Notes: generated by a model not told the origin, from the letters alone. A stretch of 64,000 nucleotides of DNA from JAITMY01 sp031553765 (GCA_031553765.1 JAVBKY010000002.1:248001-312000), one strand, 5' to 3'. Positions 34,310 through 43,642 are shown, counted from the first letter of the stretch. Numbers and translations: made by a program.

Positions 34310-35950
34310 TCACTGACAACTGGCAACTTTCTTCAGCACCAGCACATTCATTGCATTTGGTTCCATACCTATAATACCTATGCGAACAAAACGGGTTACC
34401 TTATCGTAGAATAAAGGTATAACCGGCGCGTGAGCAATGCTCAATGCATCCAACTCTCGATAGAGTTGAAAGCGCTTCTGCTCACTAGGCTCATTCATAG
34501 CCTGCTCATACAACCTATCATAGGCCTTGCTACTAAAGTGCGTATAGTTTGGCCCGTTGGGCGAAAAGTTTTTGCTGTACAAAAGCGACAGGTAACTCTC
34601 GGCATCGGGATAGTCAGCAATCCACGAAGCGCGAAACATGGCGAGTTTACCCTCACTCAGCTGCTGGCGATATGCCGCGCCCGATAGCACATTGATTTTA
34701 AACCTAATGCCCAACGTCGATAATTCATGCTGCATAAATTCGCAGATATCCATGTAGTCGTCGGTAGTAGAAAGCGTGATTTCGGGAAGATTTTTTCCGT
34801 TAGGGAATCCGGCATCGGCCAAGAGTTGCAATGCCTTTTGCGGATTGTACGAGTAGCCTTTAAGTGTACTATCAAACGACGGCACTCCTTGCGGAACAAA
34901 GCCCTGATTGGCGGGCGTTGCCAAGTTGCTACGCATGAACTTCACCATTTTTTTCCTGTCAATTCCGTAGGCAATGGCTTGTCGTACTTTTTCGCTACGT
35001 AAAGCAGCATTTGAAAAAGCACCAGTATCCTGCAAACAACCTATGTATTCCGTATTTAAGTACGGACCTTGAAGCAGCTGCACTCGGTCGGCATACTTGG
35101 GGTTAAGCGTACCGCTTCTTGTCAGCAATTCATCTCGCGAAGCAGGGTGCACACCCGACAGGTAGTCAATCTTGCCCTTGGCAAATTCCAAAAATTCGCT
35201 TTGCTTATCGGGGACAAAAGTAACCACCACACTTTCTAAATAGGGAAGTTGCACACCTTTTTCATCCTTTTCAAAATAGCGCGCGTTGCGACGCATTACC
35301 AATTTTTCACCCTGCCGCCATTGCTTTAAATAGAAAGGTCCTGCTCCTACAGGATTTTTTCCGAAGTCTTTACCAAAATAGTCTGCCACCTCGTGTGGCA
35401 CCACACAACAATATGGCATGGTAAGCGTGCTCAAAAAGACGGGGGTACGGTATTTTAGTCGCAGGAAAAATGTACTGTCATTAACAGCGTAGCAGGTGTC
35501 CATAGGCGACATTACCCAGCCTGCAGGTGAGGCCAGCAAGGGATTAAGTAAGCGGTAAAACGAGTAAACAAAATCACCCGCTATCACTCGCCTACCCTCG
35601 CCATTGGGAAAGACGGGGCTACTATGAAAGTAAACATCGCCGCGCAATACAAAAGTATAGGAAAGCCCATCGGGTGAGACTTCAAATCGCTTGGCAATAC
35701 AAGGATTCACGTTTAACCCTTCATCCAATTGTAGTAATCCGCAAAATAGTTGCGTGCAGGCATTGATAGCATTTTGCGAGCTGGCAAAAGCGGGGTCAAG
35801 CGAGGGAATGTCTTTGCTTTCGTTGTAGCGGAAAACCATGCCGGAGGGTAAGTCAGTGTGGGTACAGGAAATGAAAAATAACAAACACAATACTACCCCC
35901 AACCCCCTAAAAGGGGCTATAACATTGTTCGTTTGTTGACAAAAGTACAT
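34310..35950 (-). CDS. Solute-binding lipoprotein, family 5 (peptide/oligopeptide ABC importer)
   Basis: From ATG 35950 the product has 546 residues. Its signal peptide runs through GVVLCLLFFISC with the lipobox Cys in FISC, giving a lipid-anchored periplasmic protein. Family-5 features include YNESKDIPSLDPAFASSQNA, the start of the ligand-binding fold, FVLRGDVYFHSSPVFPNGEGR, GAGPFYLKQW, RQAIAYGIDRKKMVKF and the closing APVIPLFYDKVTRFV. No permease or ATPase genes lie nearby, so it may be a stand-alone receptor or work with distant genes. The first ~25 residues are encoded by a mobile-looking inverted repeat. A longer frame to 36046 overlaps the next gene and is rejected. Confidence 0.85.
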   Translation of the reverse strand: MYFCQQTNNVIAPFRGLGVVLCLLFFISCTHTDLPSGMVFRYNESKDIPSLDPAFASSQNAINACTQLFCGLLQLDEGLNVNPCIAKRFEVSPDGLSYTFVLRGDVYFHSSPVFPNGEGRRVIAGDFVYSFYRLLNPLLASPAGWVMSPMDTCYAVNDSTFFLRLKYRTPVFLSTLTMPYCCVVPHEVADYFGKDFGKNPVGAGPFYLKQWRQGEKLVMRRNARYFEKDEKGVQLPYLESVVVTFVPDKQSEFLEFAKGKIDYLSGVHPASRDELLTRSGTLNPKYADRVQLLQGPYLNTEYIGCLQDTGAFSNAALRSEKVRQAIAYGIDRKKMVKFMRSNLATPANQGFVPQGVPSFDSTLKGYSYNPQKALQLLADAGFPNGKNLPEITLSTTDDYMDICEFMQHELSTLGIRFKINVLSGAAYRQQLSEGKLAMFRASWIADYPDAESYLSLLYSKNFSPNGPNYTHFSSKAYDRLYEQAMNEPSEQKRFQLYRELDALSIAHAPVIPLFYDKVTRFVRIGIIGMEPNAMNVLVLKKVASCQ

Positions 35951-36000
35951 TTGTGTATAAAATCCGCTGCGGTTATAGCCCCCTTTAGGGGGCTGGGGGT
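35895..36000. repeat. 106-bp MITE-like element with 29-bp terminal inverted repeats
   Basis: The left arm 35895-35923 and right arm 35972-36000 match in 27 of 29 bases as inverted repeats (ACCCCC-A-CCCCC-TAAA-GGGG-CTATAAC). The 48-base spacer has no gene. The element is fused in frame with the 5' end of the peptide-binding lipoprotein. A half-like relative, CCCCTTTTGGGGGATTTAGG, lies near 43782-43810. Confidence 0.75.
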
Positions 36001-36005
36001 GAAGG

Positions 36006-36722
36006 TTACGCTTTCTCAACATCTTCAATTCCATTTTCGTCGCCACGCAATTTTAAAAAGATATGTGCTACGGTAAGCACGTCTTTTTCGCAGTAGTCCA
36101 CTATGCGCTGCAAGTTTTTTTCAACATAGTACACATGGGCCACCTGACTTCCGTCAATATCATCTTTAGGAGTAGGAATTCCAAAAATTAACGCCATCAG
36201 GTTAAGCGAGGTGAAGTGCTTATAGTCGCCGAATTTCCACAACTCCATAGTATCCAAAAAGGTGGTTTCCCATGGCTTTTGTCCATGTACGTTGAGCGCA
36301 TGAGGCAACCTCACTCCGTTAACCAGCATACGACGCGCGATATACGGAAAATCAAATTCCCTACCATTGTGCGCGCACATGTAGGGACTTCTTTTTACCT
36401 TATAAAATTGCACTAACGCATTTGCAAATTCCGTTAGCAGGGTCTTTTCGTCATCACCCGCAAATGACTTCACACGAAATATTCGTTTATCATCTTTCTT
36501 GGTAATATAGCCTGCGGATATACAAATAATTTTTCCGAATTCAGCATAAATTCCAGCACGTTCATACACATCTTCAGGTGTTTGCTCAGGCTTGCGTAAG
36601 TAGGCAGATTTCTTATCCCACAACTCACGAAAATCTTCCGACATTCCGGAAAAATCAGGAGCAGTGGGTACAGTTTCAATATCGAGAAAGAGAATATTTT
36701 CGGGCAGAATGGTTTCGAGCAT
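36006..36722 (-). CDS. Predicted 3'-5' exonuclease (DNA_pol_B_exo2-like)
   Basis: A 238-residue DnaQ-like fold protein with DEDD-type acidic residues: FLDIETV near the N-terminus, a middle CAHNGREFDFPYIARRML and a late DYCEKDVLTVAHIFLKL. The family is named for PolB-like 3'-5' exonucleases found as stand-alone proteins in many Bacteroidota. Its nucleic-acid substrate is unknown. It ends just before the MITE-like element at 35895-36000. Confidence 0.85.
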   Translation of the reverse strand: MLETILPENILFLDIETVPTAPDFSGMSEDFRELWDKKSAYLRKPEQTPEDVYERAGIYAEFGKIICISAGYITKKDDKRIFRVKSFAGDDEKTLLTEFANALVQFYKVKRSPYMCAHNGREFDFPYIARRMLVNGVRLPHALNVHGQKPWETTFLDTMELWKFGDYKHFTSLNLMALIFGIPTPKDDIDGSQVAHVYYVEKNLQRIVDYCEKDVLTVAHIFLKLRGDENGIEDVEKA

Positions 36723-36738
36723 AACAACATGAGGTGTG

Positions 36739-36776
36739 AGATTGCCGCGTCCTCGTTCCTCGTCCTCGCAATGACG
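36739..36776. repeat. Intergenic repeat of the ATTGC...GCAAT type
   Basis: ATTGCCGCG ... CGCAATGAC forms a loosely palindromic unit with CCTCGTTCCTCGTCCTCG inside. This sequence type is widespread between genes in bacterial genomes. It lies in the divergent gap between the exonuclease and manA. Confidence 0.55.
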
Positions 36777-36821
36777 CTAGTAAGGCAATATTTATTCGGC
36801 TAAGTTACTCAAAAATTTTCT

Positions 36822-36829
36822 TAACTTTG
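36822..36829 (+). promoter_or_regulatory. Probable manA -7 box
   Basis: TAACTTTG matches TAnnTTTG and is 23 bases before the manA ATG. The expected -33 TTTG is not evident. Confidence 0.45.
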
Positions 36830-36852
36830 TAACGAATTAGCAACGCATTCAC

Positions 36853-37815
36853 ATGGAATTATATCCGCTAAAATTTAAGCCTATTTTCAAGGAAACCGTT
36901 TGGGGTGGAAGCAGGCTGCACAATATCCTCAACAAAAAAGTAGCCGCTGATAAAAAAGTGGGAGAAAGTTGGGAGCTGTCAGGTGTACGTAGCAACCTAT
37001 CGATAGTGAGCAATGGTTACCTTAAGGGAAATAATATTGAGGAGCTGATAGAGGTGTACATGGGTGAACTAGTAGGCGATAAAGTGTATGAGCGGTTTGG
37101 CCAAGAATTTCCCATACTTGTAAAATTTATTGACACTACCGAAACGCTTTCAATACAGGTACACCCAGATAATGCCACAGCAGAGCAACGCCATCATGCA
37201 TTTGGGAAAACCGAAATGTGGTATATTTTGGATGCTGCCCCCGAAGCAAAAATTGCACTTGGATTCAACAAAGATACCAACCTTGGCGAGTTGCTTGACA
37301 GCATAAATAACAATACGCTACAAGAAGCACTGCAGCTTGAAGAAGCAAAAATAGGAGATGCATTTTATGTTCCCGCCGGCACTATTCATGCCATTGGCAG
37401 AAATATTTTACTCGCCGAAATTCAGCAAACGTCGGACATTACCTACCGCGTATACGACTGGGGGCGTAATGACAAAAATCGTCCGCTGCATGTGGAGTTT
37501 GCCATGGATGTGATAGACTATCACAAGGCAAAAGGTAACAGAGTGGATATACCTAATAATAATGTAGCAACAATTGTAGACCAGCAACACTTCACGACTA
37601 ATCGACTTACTCTCTCCAGTCCCACCGCGCGTAATCATTCTGAGCTGGACTCTTTCGTTATTTATGTTTGCACTGAGGGCTCTGCACAGGTGGTTTGCAA
37701 CGGACAAAAAGAGGCGATTGAAAAAGGTGAAACGCTACTCGTTCCGGCCTCTCTCAACAACGTACAAATACTTCCGCAGGGGAATGTACAGCTACTTGAA
37801 GTTTATATCAATTAA
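36853..37815 (+). CDS. manA: Mannose-6-phosphate isomerase, class I
   Basis: The 320-residue zinc enzyme interconverts mannose 6-phosphate and fructose 6-phosphate. Zinc ligands are recognisable in SIQVHPDNATAEQRHHAFGKTEMWY (Gln, His, Glu) and in PAGTIHAIG (His), followed by LLAEIQQTSDITYRVYDWGR. Length fits the short bacterial class-I form. It is followed 10 bases later by the DUF3078 gene, so the two are likely cotranscribed. Confidence 0.95.
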   Translation: MELYPLKFKPIFKETVWGGSRLHNILNKKVAADKKVGESWELSGVRSNLSIVSNGYLKGNNIEELIEVYMGELVGDKVYERFGQEFPILVKFIDTTETLSIQVHPDNATAEQRHHAFGKTEMWYILDAAPEAKIALGFNKDTNLGELLDSINNNTLQEALQLEEAKIGDAFYVPAGTIHAIGRNILLAEIQQTSDITYRVYDWGRNDKNRPLHVEFAMDVIDYHKAKGNRVDIPNNNVATIVDQQHFTTNRLTLSSPTARNHSELDSFVIYVCTEGSAQVVCNGQKEAIEKGETLLVPASLNNVQILPQGNVQLLEVYIN

Positions 37816-37825
37816 AATACTCTCA

Positions 37826-38809
37826 ATGAAAAAAATTCAAGCAACACTGCTCACAGCAACACTGCTTTGCTCTTTTAGCGTTGCCAATGCACAGAGCTGG
37901 CTCACAACCGATGCCGATGCCGCAGCCAACAAGCAAAAGTTGGCCAGCATAGAAAAGCCTGCCGACACGACTGCCTTTCATGCCGAAGGCCTCCCTTCTA
38001 TTACCTTTTCTCAGGCACAGTATTCGGACAGCTGGCAGGACGGGCAAAATTCGTTAGGCTTCCGCGCTGCATTTTTAGGTACCACAACCTATACCAAGAG
38101 TCGCATTTTTTTCAAAAACACGCTTGACGCGGCTTATGCAAAATCAAAAGAGGGTGATGCTACCGTATACACAAAGAAGGAAGACCGCCTCAACTTTAAC
38201 AGTTCTTTTGGTTACGAGATTACTCCATCACTACCGCTATACTGGGCTGCACAAATTGACCTCAAAACGCAGTTTGATAAAGGTGTGAATGATGATGGTG
38301 AAACAATTTCAAAGTTTTTTGCCCCTGGCTATATTATCGCATCACTTGGTGTGCGCTACCAATCTAACTTTGGACTTAGCGCTGTGGTCTCCCCTCTTTC
38401 TGGTCGCTTTACAATTGTAAGTGATACCACCTACTGTCAATTTGTAGATACGGATATGGCTGCCGATCCCCGCAACTTTCGTGCGCAGGTAGGTGCCTAT
38501 GCTCAGGTTTCGTATGATAAGAATCTTAATAAGATGGTTGGCGTAAAGACAACACTAGAGTTATTCTCTAACTACCAAAACAATCCTCAGAACATAGACG
38601 TGGATTGGATTACCAGCATCAACTTTAACATCAACAGCTGGCTTGCTATTATTTTCTTTAACCGTGTTATTTACCGCGACCTTGATCGCTATCAGGTAAA
38701 AGTTACCGACCCTGTAACAAGCGTGGAAACCATGGAAACAAGGGGTCCGAAAGTGCAGTGGATGGAGTCACTGAATATTGGTATAACGTATAAATTTGCA
38801 ACGAAGTAG
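37826..38809 (+). CDS. DUF3078 exported beta-rich protein
   Basis: From ATG 37826 the product has 327 residues; an in-frame upstream start lies inside manA and is rejected. The signal peptide is MKKIQATLLTATLLCSFSVANAQ. The rest has alternating beta-strand patterns and ends LNIGITYKFATK, with a terminal aromatic typical of outer-membrane barrels. DUF3078 proteins are common in Bacteroidota and of unknown function. Confidence 0.85.
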   Translation: MKKIQATLLTATLLCSFSVANAQSWLTTDADAAANKQKLASIEKPADTTAFHAEGLPSITFSQAQYSDSWQDGQNSLGFRAAFLGTTTYTKSRIFFKNTLDAAYAKSKEGDATVYTKKEDRLNFNSSFGYEITPSLPLYWAAQIDLKTQFDKGVNDDGETISKFFAPGYIIASLGVRYQSNFGLSAVVSPLSGRFTIVSDTTYCQFVDTDMAADPRNFRAQVGAYAQVSYDKNLNKMVGVKTTLELFSNYQNNPQNIDVDWITSINFNINSWLAIIFFNRVIYRDLDRYQVKVTDPVTSVETMETRGPKVQWMESLNIGITYKFATK

Positions 38810-38813
38810 AAAG

Positions 38814-38867
38814 GAGGATAAAGAGATAAATGTCACGCTTGAGGCGTGACGATAAAAGGATAAAAAG
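38814..38867. repeat. GATAAA/GTCACGC palindromic repeat copy
   Basis: GGATAAAGAGATAAATGTC leads into GTCACGCTTGAGGCGTGAC, a hairpin, then GATAAAAGGATAAAAAG. It belongs to the same family as 33422, 40683 and 45325. Confidence 0.7.
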
Positions 38868-38904
38868 AAAAGCGACACTACGCAAGTGTCGCTTTTCTTT
38901 TTAC
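38866..38904. terminator. Hairpin with T-run after the DUF3078 gene
   Basis: AAAAGCGACACT and AGTGTCGCTTTT arms flank a short loop and are followed by TCTTTTTA. An A run sits upstream, so it may also act on the minus strand. Confidence 0.85.
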
Positions 38905-38909
38905 TAAAT

Positions 38910-38946
38910 TTAAGGAGCCGCTATCATTTTTGATAGCGGCTCCTTC
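38910..38946. terminator. Perfect hairpin terminator at the 3' end of pckA
   Basis: AAGGAGCCGCTATCA (38912-38926) and its exact complement around 38931-38945 flank a short T loop. It lies 17 bases beyond the pckA stop codon, which is on the minus strand. Confidence 0.85.
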
Positions 38947-38962
38947 TTGTTATATTCAAATC

Positions 38963-40549
38963 CTACAATTGAGGACCTGCGGGAATCAAATCCTTTCCTT
39001 CGGGCAAGTATTGCTCAAAGTTCTTGATGTACTTTGCAGCAAGCTGCTTTGCCTTGTTTTCCCACTCAGCCTTGTCAGCGTAAGTGTCACGAGGATCAAG
39101 GATGCCTTCAGAAACGTTGTTCAACTTCTTAGGTGCAACCAAGTTCAACACGGGGATGTTAACCCTTTCTGCCTTGTCAATCGAACCGTCAATGATGGCA
39201 TCGATAATAGCACGGGTATCCTTAATAGAGATGCGCTTGCCTGTACCGTTCCAACCTGTGTTTACCAAGTATGCCTTAGCGTTGTGCTTTTGCATTTTGC
39301 CAACCAAGGTCTTAGCGTACATGGTGGGGTGCAAAGTCAGGAACGCCTCACCGAATGCGGGTGAGAATGACATTTGGGGCTCGGTGATGCCACGCTCGGT
39401 ACCAGCCAACTTTGAGGTGTAACCGCAAAGGAAGTGGTATTGAGCTGACTTCTCGTCAAGAATTGAAACCGGAGGCAGTACACCGAAAGCGTCAGCCGAC
39501 AGGTAAATAATCTTGCTTGCGTGACCGGCCTTTGAAGGCAACACAATCTTGTTGATGTGGTAAATGGGGTACGATACGCGGGTGTTCTCGGTGATAGAAC
39601 CATCAGCGTAATCGGGAGTACCGTCAGCCTTAACCACCACGTTTTCCAACAGCGCATCGCGCTTGATGGCGCGCCAAATATCGGGCTCGTTTTCAGCGCT
39701 CAGGTTGATAACCTTAGCGTAGCAACCACCTTCGTAGTTGAACACGCCGTTGTCATCCCAACCGTGCTCGTCGTCACCAATTAGGTAACGCTTAGGGTCA
39801 GCTGACAAGGTGGTTTTACCTGTGCCTGACAAACCGAAGAATACGGCAACGTCTTTATCTTCTCCAACGTTGGCAGAGCAGTGCATTGAAGCCATGCCAC
39901 GAAGAGGCAGGTAGTAGTTCATCATAGCGAACATACCTTTCTTCATTTCGCCACCGTACCAAGTACCGCCAATGATTTGAACTTTTTCGGTAAGGTTGAA
40001 CATTACGAATACTTCCGAGTTCAAGTTTTGCTCCTTCCAGTTGGGGTTGGTGGTCTTAGAAGCGTTGAATACTACGAAATCGGGCTCACCATAGTTAGCC
40101 AAATCGTAGTGTGAAGGACGAATGAACATGTTGGTAACGAAGTGTGCTTGCCAAGCTACCTCCATGATGAAGCGAACCTTCATGCGGGTATCAGGGTTAG
40201 TACCGCAGTAGGTATCTACTACGTACAACTTCTTAGCGGTGTTAAGCTCCTTTATTGAAAGGGCCTTGCAGTGATTCCAAACGTCGTTATCAACGGGTTT
40301 GTTTATGGTACCATCCCACCAAATTGTATCTTTGGTAGTGTCATCTTTTACAATGTAGCGGTCCTTAGGTGAACGGCCGGTAAAAACACCGGTCTTAACT
40401 GAAACTGCACCGGTTGTGGTGAGTTCGCCCTTCTCGAATCCCTCATTCTTGGGATCCATTTCTGCCTGGTACAACTCCTCGTATGAAGGGTTGCGTACGA
40501 TTTCGATATCCTTCGAAATACCATACTTGCTTAGGTCAAGATTTGCCAT
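38963..40549 (-). CDS. pckA: Phosphoenolpyruvate carboxykinase (ATP)
   Basis: The 528-residue enzyme interconverts oxaloacetate and phosphoenolpyruvate with ATP. In Bacteroidota it often runs in the CO2-fixing direction during fermentation to succinate. Diagnostic parts are the P-loop GLSGTGKTTLSADP, the metal site region HGWDDNGVFNYEGGCYAKV, GRSPKDRYIV near the N-terminus and the late TGWNGTGKRISIKDTRAII with MSFSPAFGEAFL. Full length. It is closed by the hairpin at 38910-38946. Confidence 0.98.
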   Translation of the reverse strand: MANLDLSKYGISKDIEIVRNPSYEELYQAEMDPKNEGFEKGELTTTGAVSVKTGVFTGRSPKDRYIVKDDTTKDTIWWDGTINKPVDNDVWNHCKALSIKELNTAKKLYVVDTYCGTNPDTRMKVRFIMEVAWQAHFVTNMFIRPSHYDLANYGEPDFVVFNASKTTNPNWKEQNLNSEVFVMFNLTEKVQIIGGTWYGGEMKKGMFAMMNYYLPLRGMASMHCSANVGEDKDVAVFFGLSGTGKTTLSADPKRYLIGDDEHGWDDNGVFNYEGGCYAKVINLSAENEPDIWRAIKRDALLENVVVKADGTPDYADGSITENTRVSYPIYHINKIVLPSKAGHASKIIYLSADAFGVLPPVSILDEKSAQYHFLCGYTSKLAGTERGITEPQMSFSPAFGEAFLTLHPTMYAKTLVGKMQKHNAKAYLVNTGWNGTGKRISIKDTRAIIDAIIDGSIDKAERVNIPVLNLVAPKKLNNVSEGILDPRDTYADKAEWENKAKQLAAKYIKNFEQYLPEGKDLIPAGPQL

Positions 40550-40682
40550 TTGCTGTAATAATTATTAGTTAAACGTCTTTTTTCTCTAAAAAATTAGGCG
40601 AAGTTAGCAAGAATTCTCAAAAAAGGGGCTGTACTGGTCAGCTAAATATTACCAATAAGTACGTGGGCGCACACGAAAAAAT

Positions 40683-40745
40683 GTGATAAAAAAGATAAAG
40701 GGATAAAAAGATAAAAAAACGTCCCGCTTGAAGCGGGACGATAAT
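40683..40745. repeat. GATAAA/GTCCCGCTT repeat acting as terminator
   Basis: GATAAAAAAGATAAAGGGATAA precedes a perfect CGTCCCGCTT-G-AAGCGGGACG hairpin (40720-40740). On the minus strand the hairpin is followed by TTTTTTTATC, giving an ideal terminator for the acyl-CoA synthetase gene that ends at 40752. Confidence 0.8.
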
Positions 40746-40751
40746 AGAAGA

Positions 40752-42662
40752 CTACCTCAACAAGTTCTTCACTGCCTTCAAATTTTCCTCGTTAAGAATA
40801 TTCTTTCCCTCGGGCGTGTACAGTTGTGTAATACGGTTGGCAAAGTACTTCTCGACCTTACCTCGCACCACCTTTAGCGTGCTGTTCATCATACCGTTTT
40901 GCTCGGTAAAGGCCTCGCCTACTATGGCCAGCGCACTTGGTATCCAGCGGTTGGGAAACATTGCCGCATAGCGACCACCAACACGGTACTCGGCTATTTG
41001 CGCGGATATCAACTCCAATACGAGCCTGTGCGCCTCGTGCGAATCGGGTGAAAGATTTTCCTTATCCAGCCAGCGCTTGATAGCCTCGCGGTTGGGCACG
41101 ATAATGGCCGAGGTGTAGCTCTTCTGATTATTGTACAACACGCACTGCTCAATGTACGGCGACTGCCCCACAATGGCCTCTTCAATCCCCTCGGGGCTGT
41201 ATTTTTCGCCATCATCGGCTATGAGCAGGCTTTTGAAACGACCTAATACGTATAGCCAACCATCGGGCGTCATGTAGCCCAAGTCGCCCGTGTAGAGCCA
41301 GCCTTCGCGTATGGTTTCGGCTGTGGCTTGCTCATTGCTCCAGTAGCCAGCCATTACGTTTTCACCGCGAATTACAATTTCACCTTTTTCGCCCACGGGT
41401 ACCTCATTGCCCTTCTCATCGCAAATTTTCAGCTCCATGAGCTTTGCTACCTGCCCCGACGATCCAAACTTGTACAGCTGGGGCGCGTTGGACGAAATTA
41501 CGGGTGAGGCCTCGGAAAGTCCGTATCCTTGTAGCATAGGTATACCAATGGCAGCAAAGAAGCGCTGCAGCTCAATATCGAGCAGGGCGCCTCCGCCAAT
41601 AAAAAATTGCAGGCGTCCGCCGAACTGCTGGCGCACCTGTGAAAATAGCACTTTATCAAACAAAGCAACCAGCGGCTTTAACATGCAACGCCAGCCTTGT
41701 CCACGGTCAAAACCTAAGTTGTTGTACGTATAGGCAACTTTTAGCCCCCAGCGGAAAAGCAACTCGGCAATTTTTCCTTTTTGCGCTACGCCGCTTTCAA
41801 TATTTTTTCTGAAATTTTTGGCTAATGAGGGTACGCTTAGCAGCAGATGCGGTCGCACCTCCTTTATATTAACAGGAATATTGCGCAGCGCTTCGGCGGC
41901 GGTATTACCCACCTGCACCGCAGCTATTGATGCTCCCAACTTAATAAAGGTAAACAGCCCCACGGTGTGCGCAAAGGCATGATCCCACGGCAGAATGAGT
42001 AGGCTAACGTAGTACGATGGAATGTTCATAAGCGTGAGCGCCTGCTCTACGTTGGCTGTGTAGTTGCGATGGGTTAGAATAATGCCCTTGGGGTCGGAGG
42101 TAGTGCCGGAGGTGTAGCAAATGTTGGCGTAATCGTTAGGCTCAATGGACTTAATGCGCTGCCACAGCTTGGTGTGATGCGTATCAATGAGCTTATGCCC
42201 TTCCTGCAGCACATGGCGCATGGAGGGATACTGAATATGGTCGTTGCGCTGGGGGTTCAGACAAATTATCGTTTTCATTTCGCTCAGCACATTGCCATCC
42301 TCCTGACGTAACTTTAGCAATTGCAAACGAGATATCACAAGTATTTTAGCTCCGGAGTGCTTTACGCGAAATGCTACTTCTTCGCTATTGAGCTTAATGG
42401 ACAAGGGCACGTTAACGGCACCTGTGTAAAGCATTCCCAACTCGGCTGTGAGCCACTCTGAGCAGCCTTCGGCAAAAAGGGCTATACGATCGCCCTTTTG
42501 CACGCCGTGCTCAATAAGCCATGCTGCAAATGCATGCACTTCTGCACGAAGCTGCTTATAGGAAATGGGGTCATATGAACCTGCGCGCTTTTCCCACATC
42601 AACGTATTTTCGGCGAATTTCTCCGCGCTCTCTTCAAATAGCGATACAATGGTTTTTGACAT
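40752..42662 (-). CDS. Long-chain acyl-CoA synthetase / AMP-binding enzyme
   Basis: A 636-residue member of the adenylate-forming family, activating fatty acids with ATP and CoA. Motifs: CYTSGTTSDPKGIILTHRNY (P-loop-like A3), MLQGYGLSEASPVISSN (A5), GWLYTGDLGYMTPDGWLYVLGRFKSLLIADDGEKYSPEGIE (A7/A8), and a C-terminal lid that reads NGMMNSTLKVVRGKVEKYF, with the catalytic Lys region near STLKVVR. Probably a cytoplasmic or peripheral membrane enzyme. A -7 box TATATTTG at 42743-42750 on the minus strand may start the transcript. Confidence 0.92.
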   Translation of the reverse strand: MSKTIVSLFEESAEKFAENTLMWEKRAGSYDPISYKQLRAEVHAFAAWLIEHGVQKGDRIALFAEGCSEWLTAELGMLYTGAVNVPLSIKLNSEEVAFRVKHSGAKILVISRLQLLKLRQEDGNVLSEMKTIICLNPQRNDHIQYPSMRHVLQEGHKLIDTHHTKLWQRIKSIEPNDYANICYTSGTTSDPKGIILTHRNYTANVEQALTLMNIPSYYVSLLILPWDHAFAHTVGLFTFIKLGASIAAVQVGNTAAEALRNIPVNIKEVRPHLLLSVPSLAKNFRKNIESGVAQKGKIAELLFRWGLKVAYTYNNLGFDRGQGWRCMLKPLVALFDKVLFSQVRQQFGGRLQFFIGGGALLDIELQRFFAAIGIPMLQGYGLSEASPVISSNAPQLYKFGSSGQVAKLMELKICDEKGNEVPVGEKGEIVIRGENVMAGYWSNEQATAETIREGWLYTGDLGYMTPDGWLYVLGRFKSLLIADDGEKYSPEGIEEAIVGQSPYIEQCVLYNNQKSYTSAIIVPNREAIKRWLDKENLSPDSHEAHRLVLELISAQIAEYRVGGRYAAMFPNRWIPSALAIVGEAFTEQNGMMNSTLKVVRGKVEKYFANRITQLYTPEGKNILNEENLKAVKNLLR

Positions 42663-42704
42663 CCTGATTACAATGGTTTAATGTGCTTCGCACGTTTAAA
42701 CAAC

Positions 42705-42740
42705 AAAATAAAAACCGCTCTTGCTAAAACACAAAAGCGG
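42705..42740 (-). terminator. Weak hairpin downstream of the M23 peptidase
   Basis: ACCGCT and AGCGGT arms with a 16-base loop are followed on the minus strand by TTTTATTTTG. It may end the M23 transcript or lie in the 5' leader of the acyl-CoA synthetase, since a -7 box sits at 42743-42750. Confidence 0.5.
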
Positions 42741-42766
42741 TACAAATATAGCACGTTTTTACACAA

Positions 42767-43642
42767 CTACGTGTAGCGGATGCGTTGTCCGAGACTAAGA
42801 ACTGATGAGCGTCGAATATTGTTGAGCTGACATAAGCGATCTACTGATACGCCTGTCCTGCGGGATATGCTCCATAAGGAGTCGCCCGAGCGTACAACCC
42901 AGTAGCGCATTTGATCTACCTCTTTAACATACTCAAAATTGCCCGCTGCGAGCTTCAAGTCATTAATGTAGGGTTGTCCGGTAGCAAAATCAATGAGCGT
43001 AGATGGGTCAATGGCTTCACCAAGAAAGCGCATTTCGTAGTGCAAGTGAGGCCCTGTGCTACGACCGGTATTACCTCCCCACCCGATTAAGTCTCCCGAT
43101 TTAATTTCATCATTTACTCCCACCAATATTTTACTTAGGTGAGCGTAGGTAGTTTCCAAACCGTTGTAGTGACGCACCACTACATAGTTACCATAAGCTT
43201 TACCACGTTTGGCTATGCGTACCCGTCCATCAAAAGCGCTGCGAATGGAGTCTCCTATGGCGCAACGAAGGTCAATACCGTAGTGGAATTTCCACTTACG
43301 AAAACCAAAGCGCGAGGTTATTACATTAAGATTGGGATGGGTATAGCCGGAAAGATCAACCTGCACAGTATCGGCCATATCAACCAAGGAAATTTTATAA
43401 GGATTTACGTCGTGGTTATTCCACATGTTACCGTAAATTTCGAAAGCGGGTAACATAGTGTCGACCGCTATACGCGCTACTATGGTGGAGTCTTCACCAT
43501 CGGTTTCATCCTCCTCTATCATCAAGTCGTATGGCTGTAAATCTACCGAGTCCTGCACCAGCTGTGAGTACGCCATTTCGGCGCTTATAAACAATAGGAA
43601 TAGCGCGAGTAGTAAGCGCTTGGCATAGGTGAATTTCGTCAT
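42767..43642 (-). CDS. Secreted M23 metallopeptidase with C-terminal LysM
   Basis: From ATG 43642 the product has 291 residues; the longer frame to 43705 is encoded by repeat DNA and rejected. The signal peptide is MTKFTYAKRLLLALFLLFISAEMAYSQ. The M23 (lysostaphin/LytM) domain has FHYGIDLRCAIGD, containing the His and Asp of the zinc site, and GPHLHYEMRF, the HxH motif, with TYAHLSKI between. A LysM domain closes the protein (WVVRSGDSLWSISRRTGVSVDRLC). It should cut or regulate peptidoglycan crosslinks outside the cytoplasm, and both zinc motifs are intact. Confidence 0.93.
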   Translation of the reverse strand: MTKFTYAKRLLLALFLLFISAEMAYSQLVQDSVDLQPYDLMIEEDETDGEDSTIVARIAVDTMLPAFEIYGNMWNNHDVNPYKISLVDMADTVQVDLSGYTHPNLNVITSRFGFRKWKFHYGIDLRCAIGDSIRSAFDGRVRIAKRGKAYGNYVVVRHYNGLETTYAHLSKILVGVNDEIKSGDLIGWGGNTGRSTGPHLHYEMRFLGEAIDPSTLIDFATGQPYINDLKLAAGNFEYVKEVDQMRYWVVRSGDSLWSISRRTGVSVDRLCQLNNIRRSSVLSLGQRIRYT

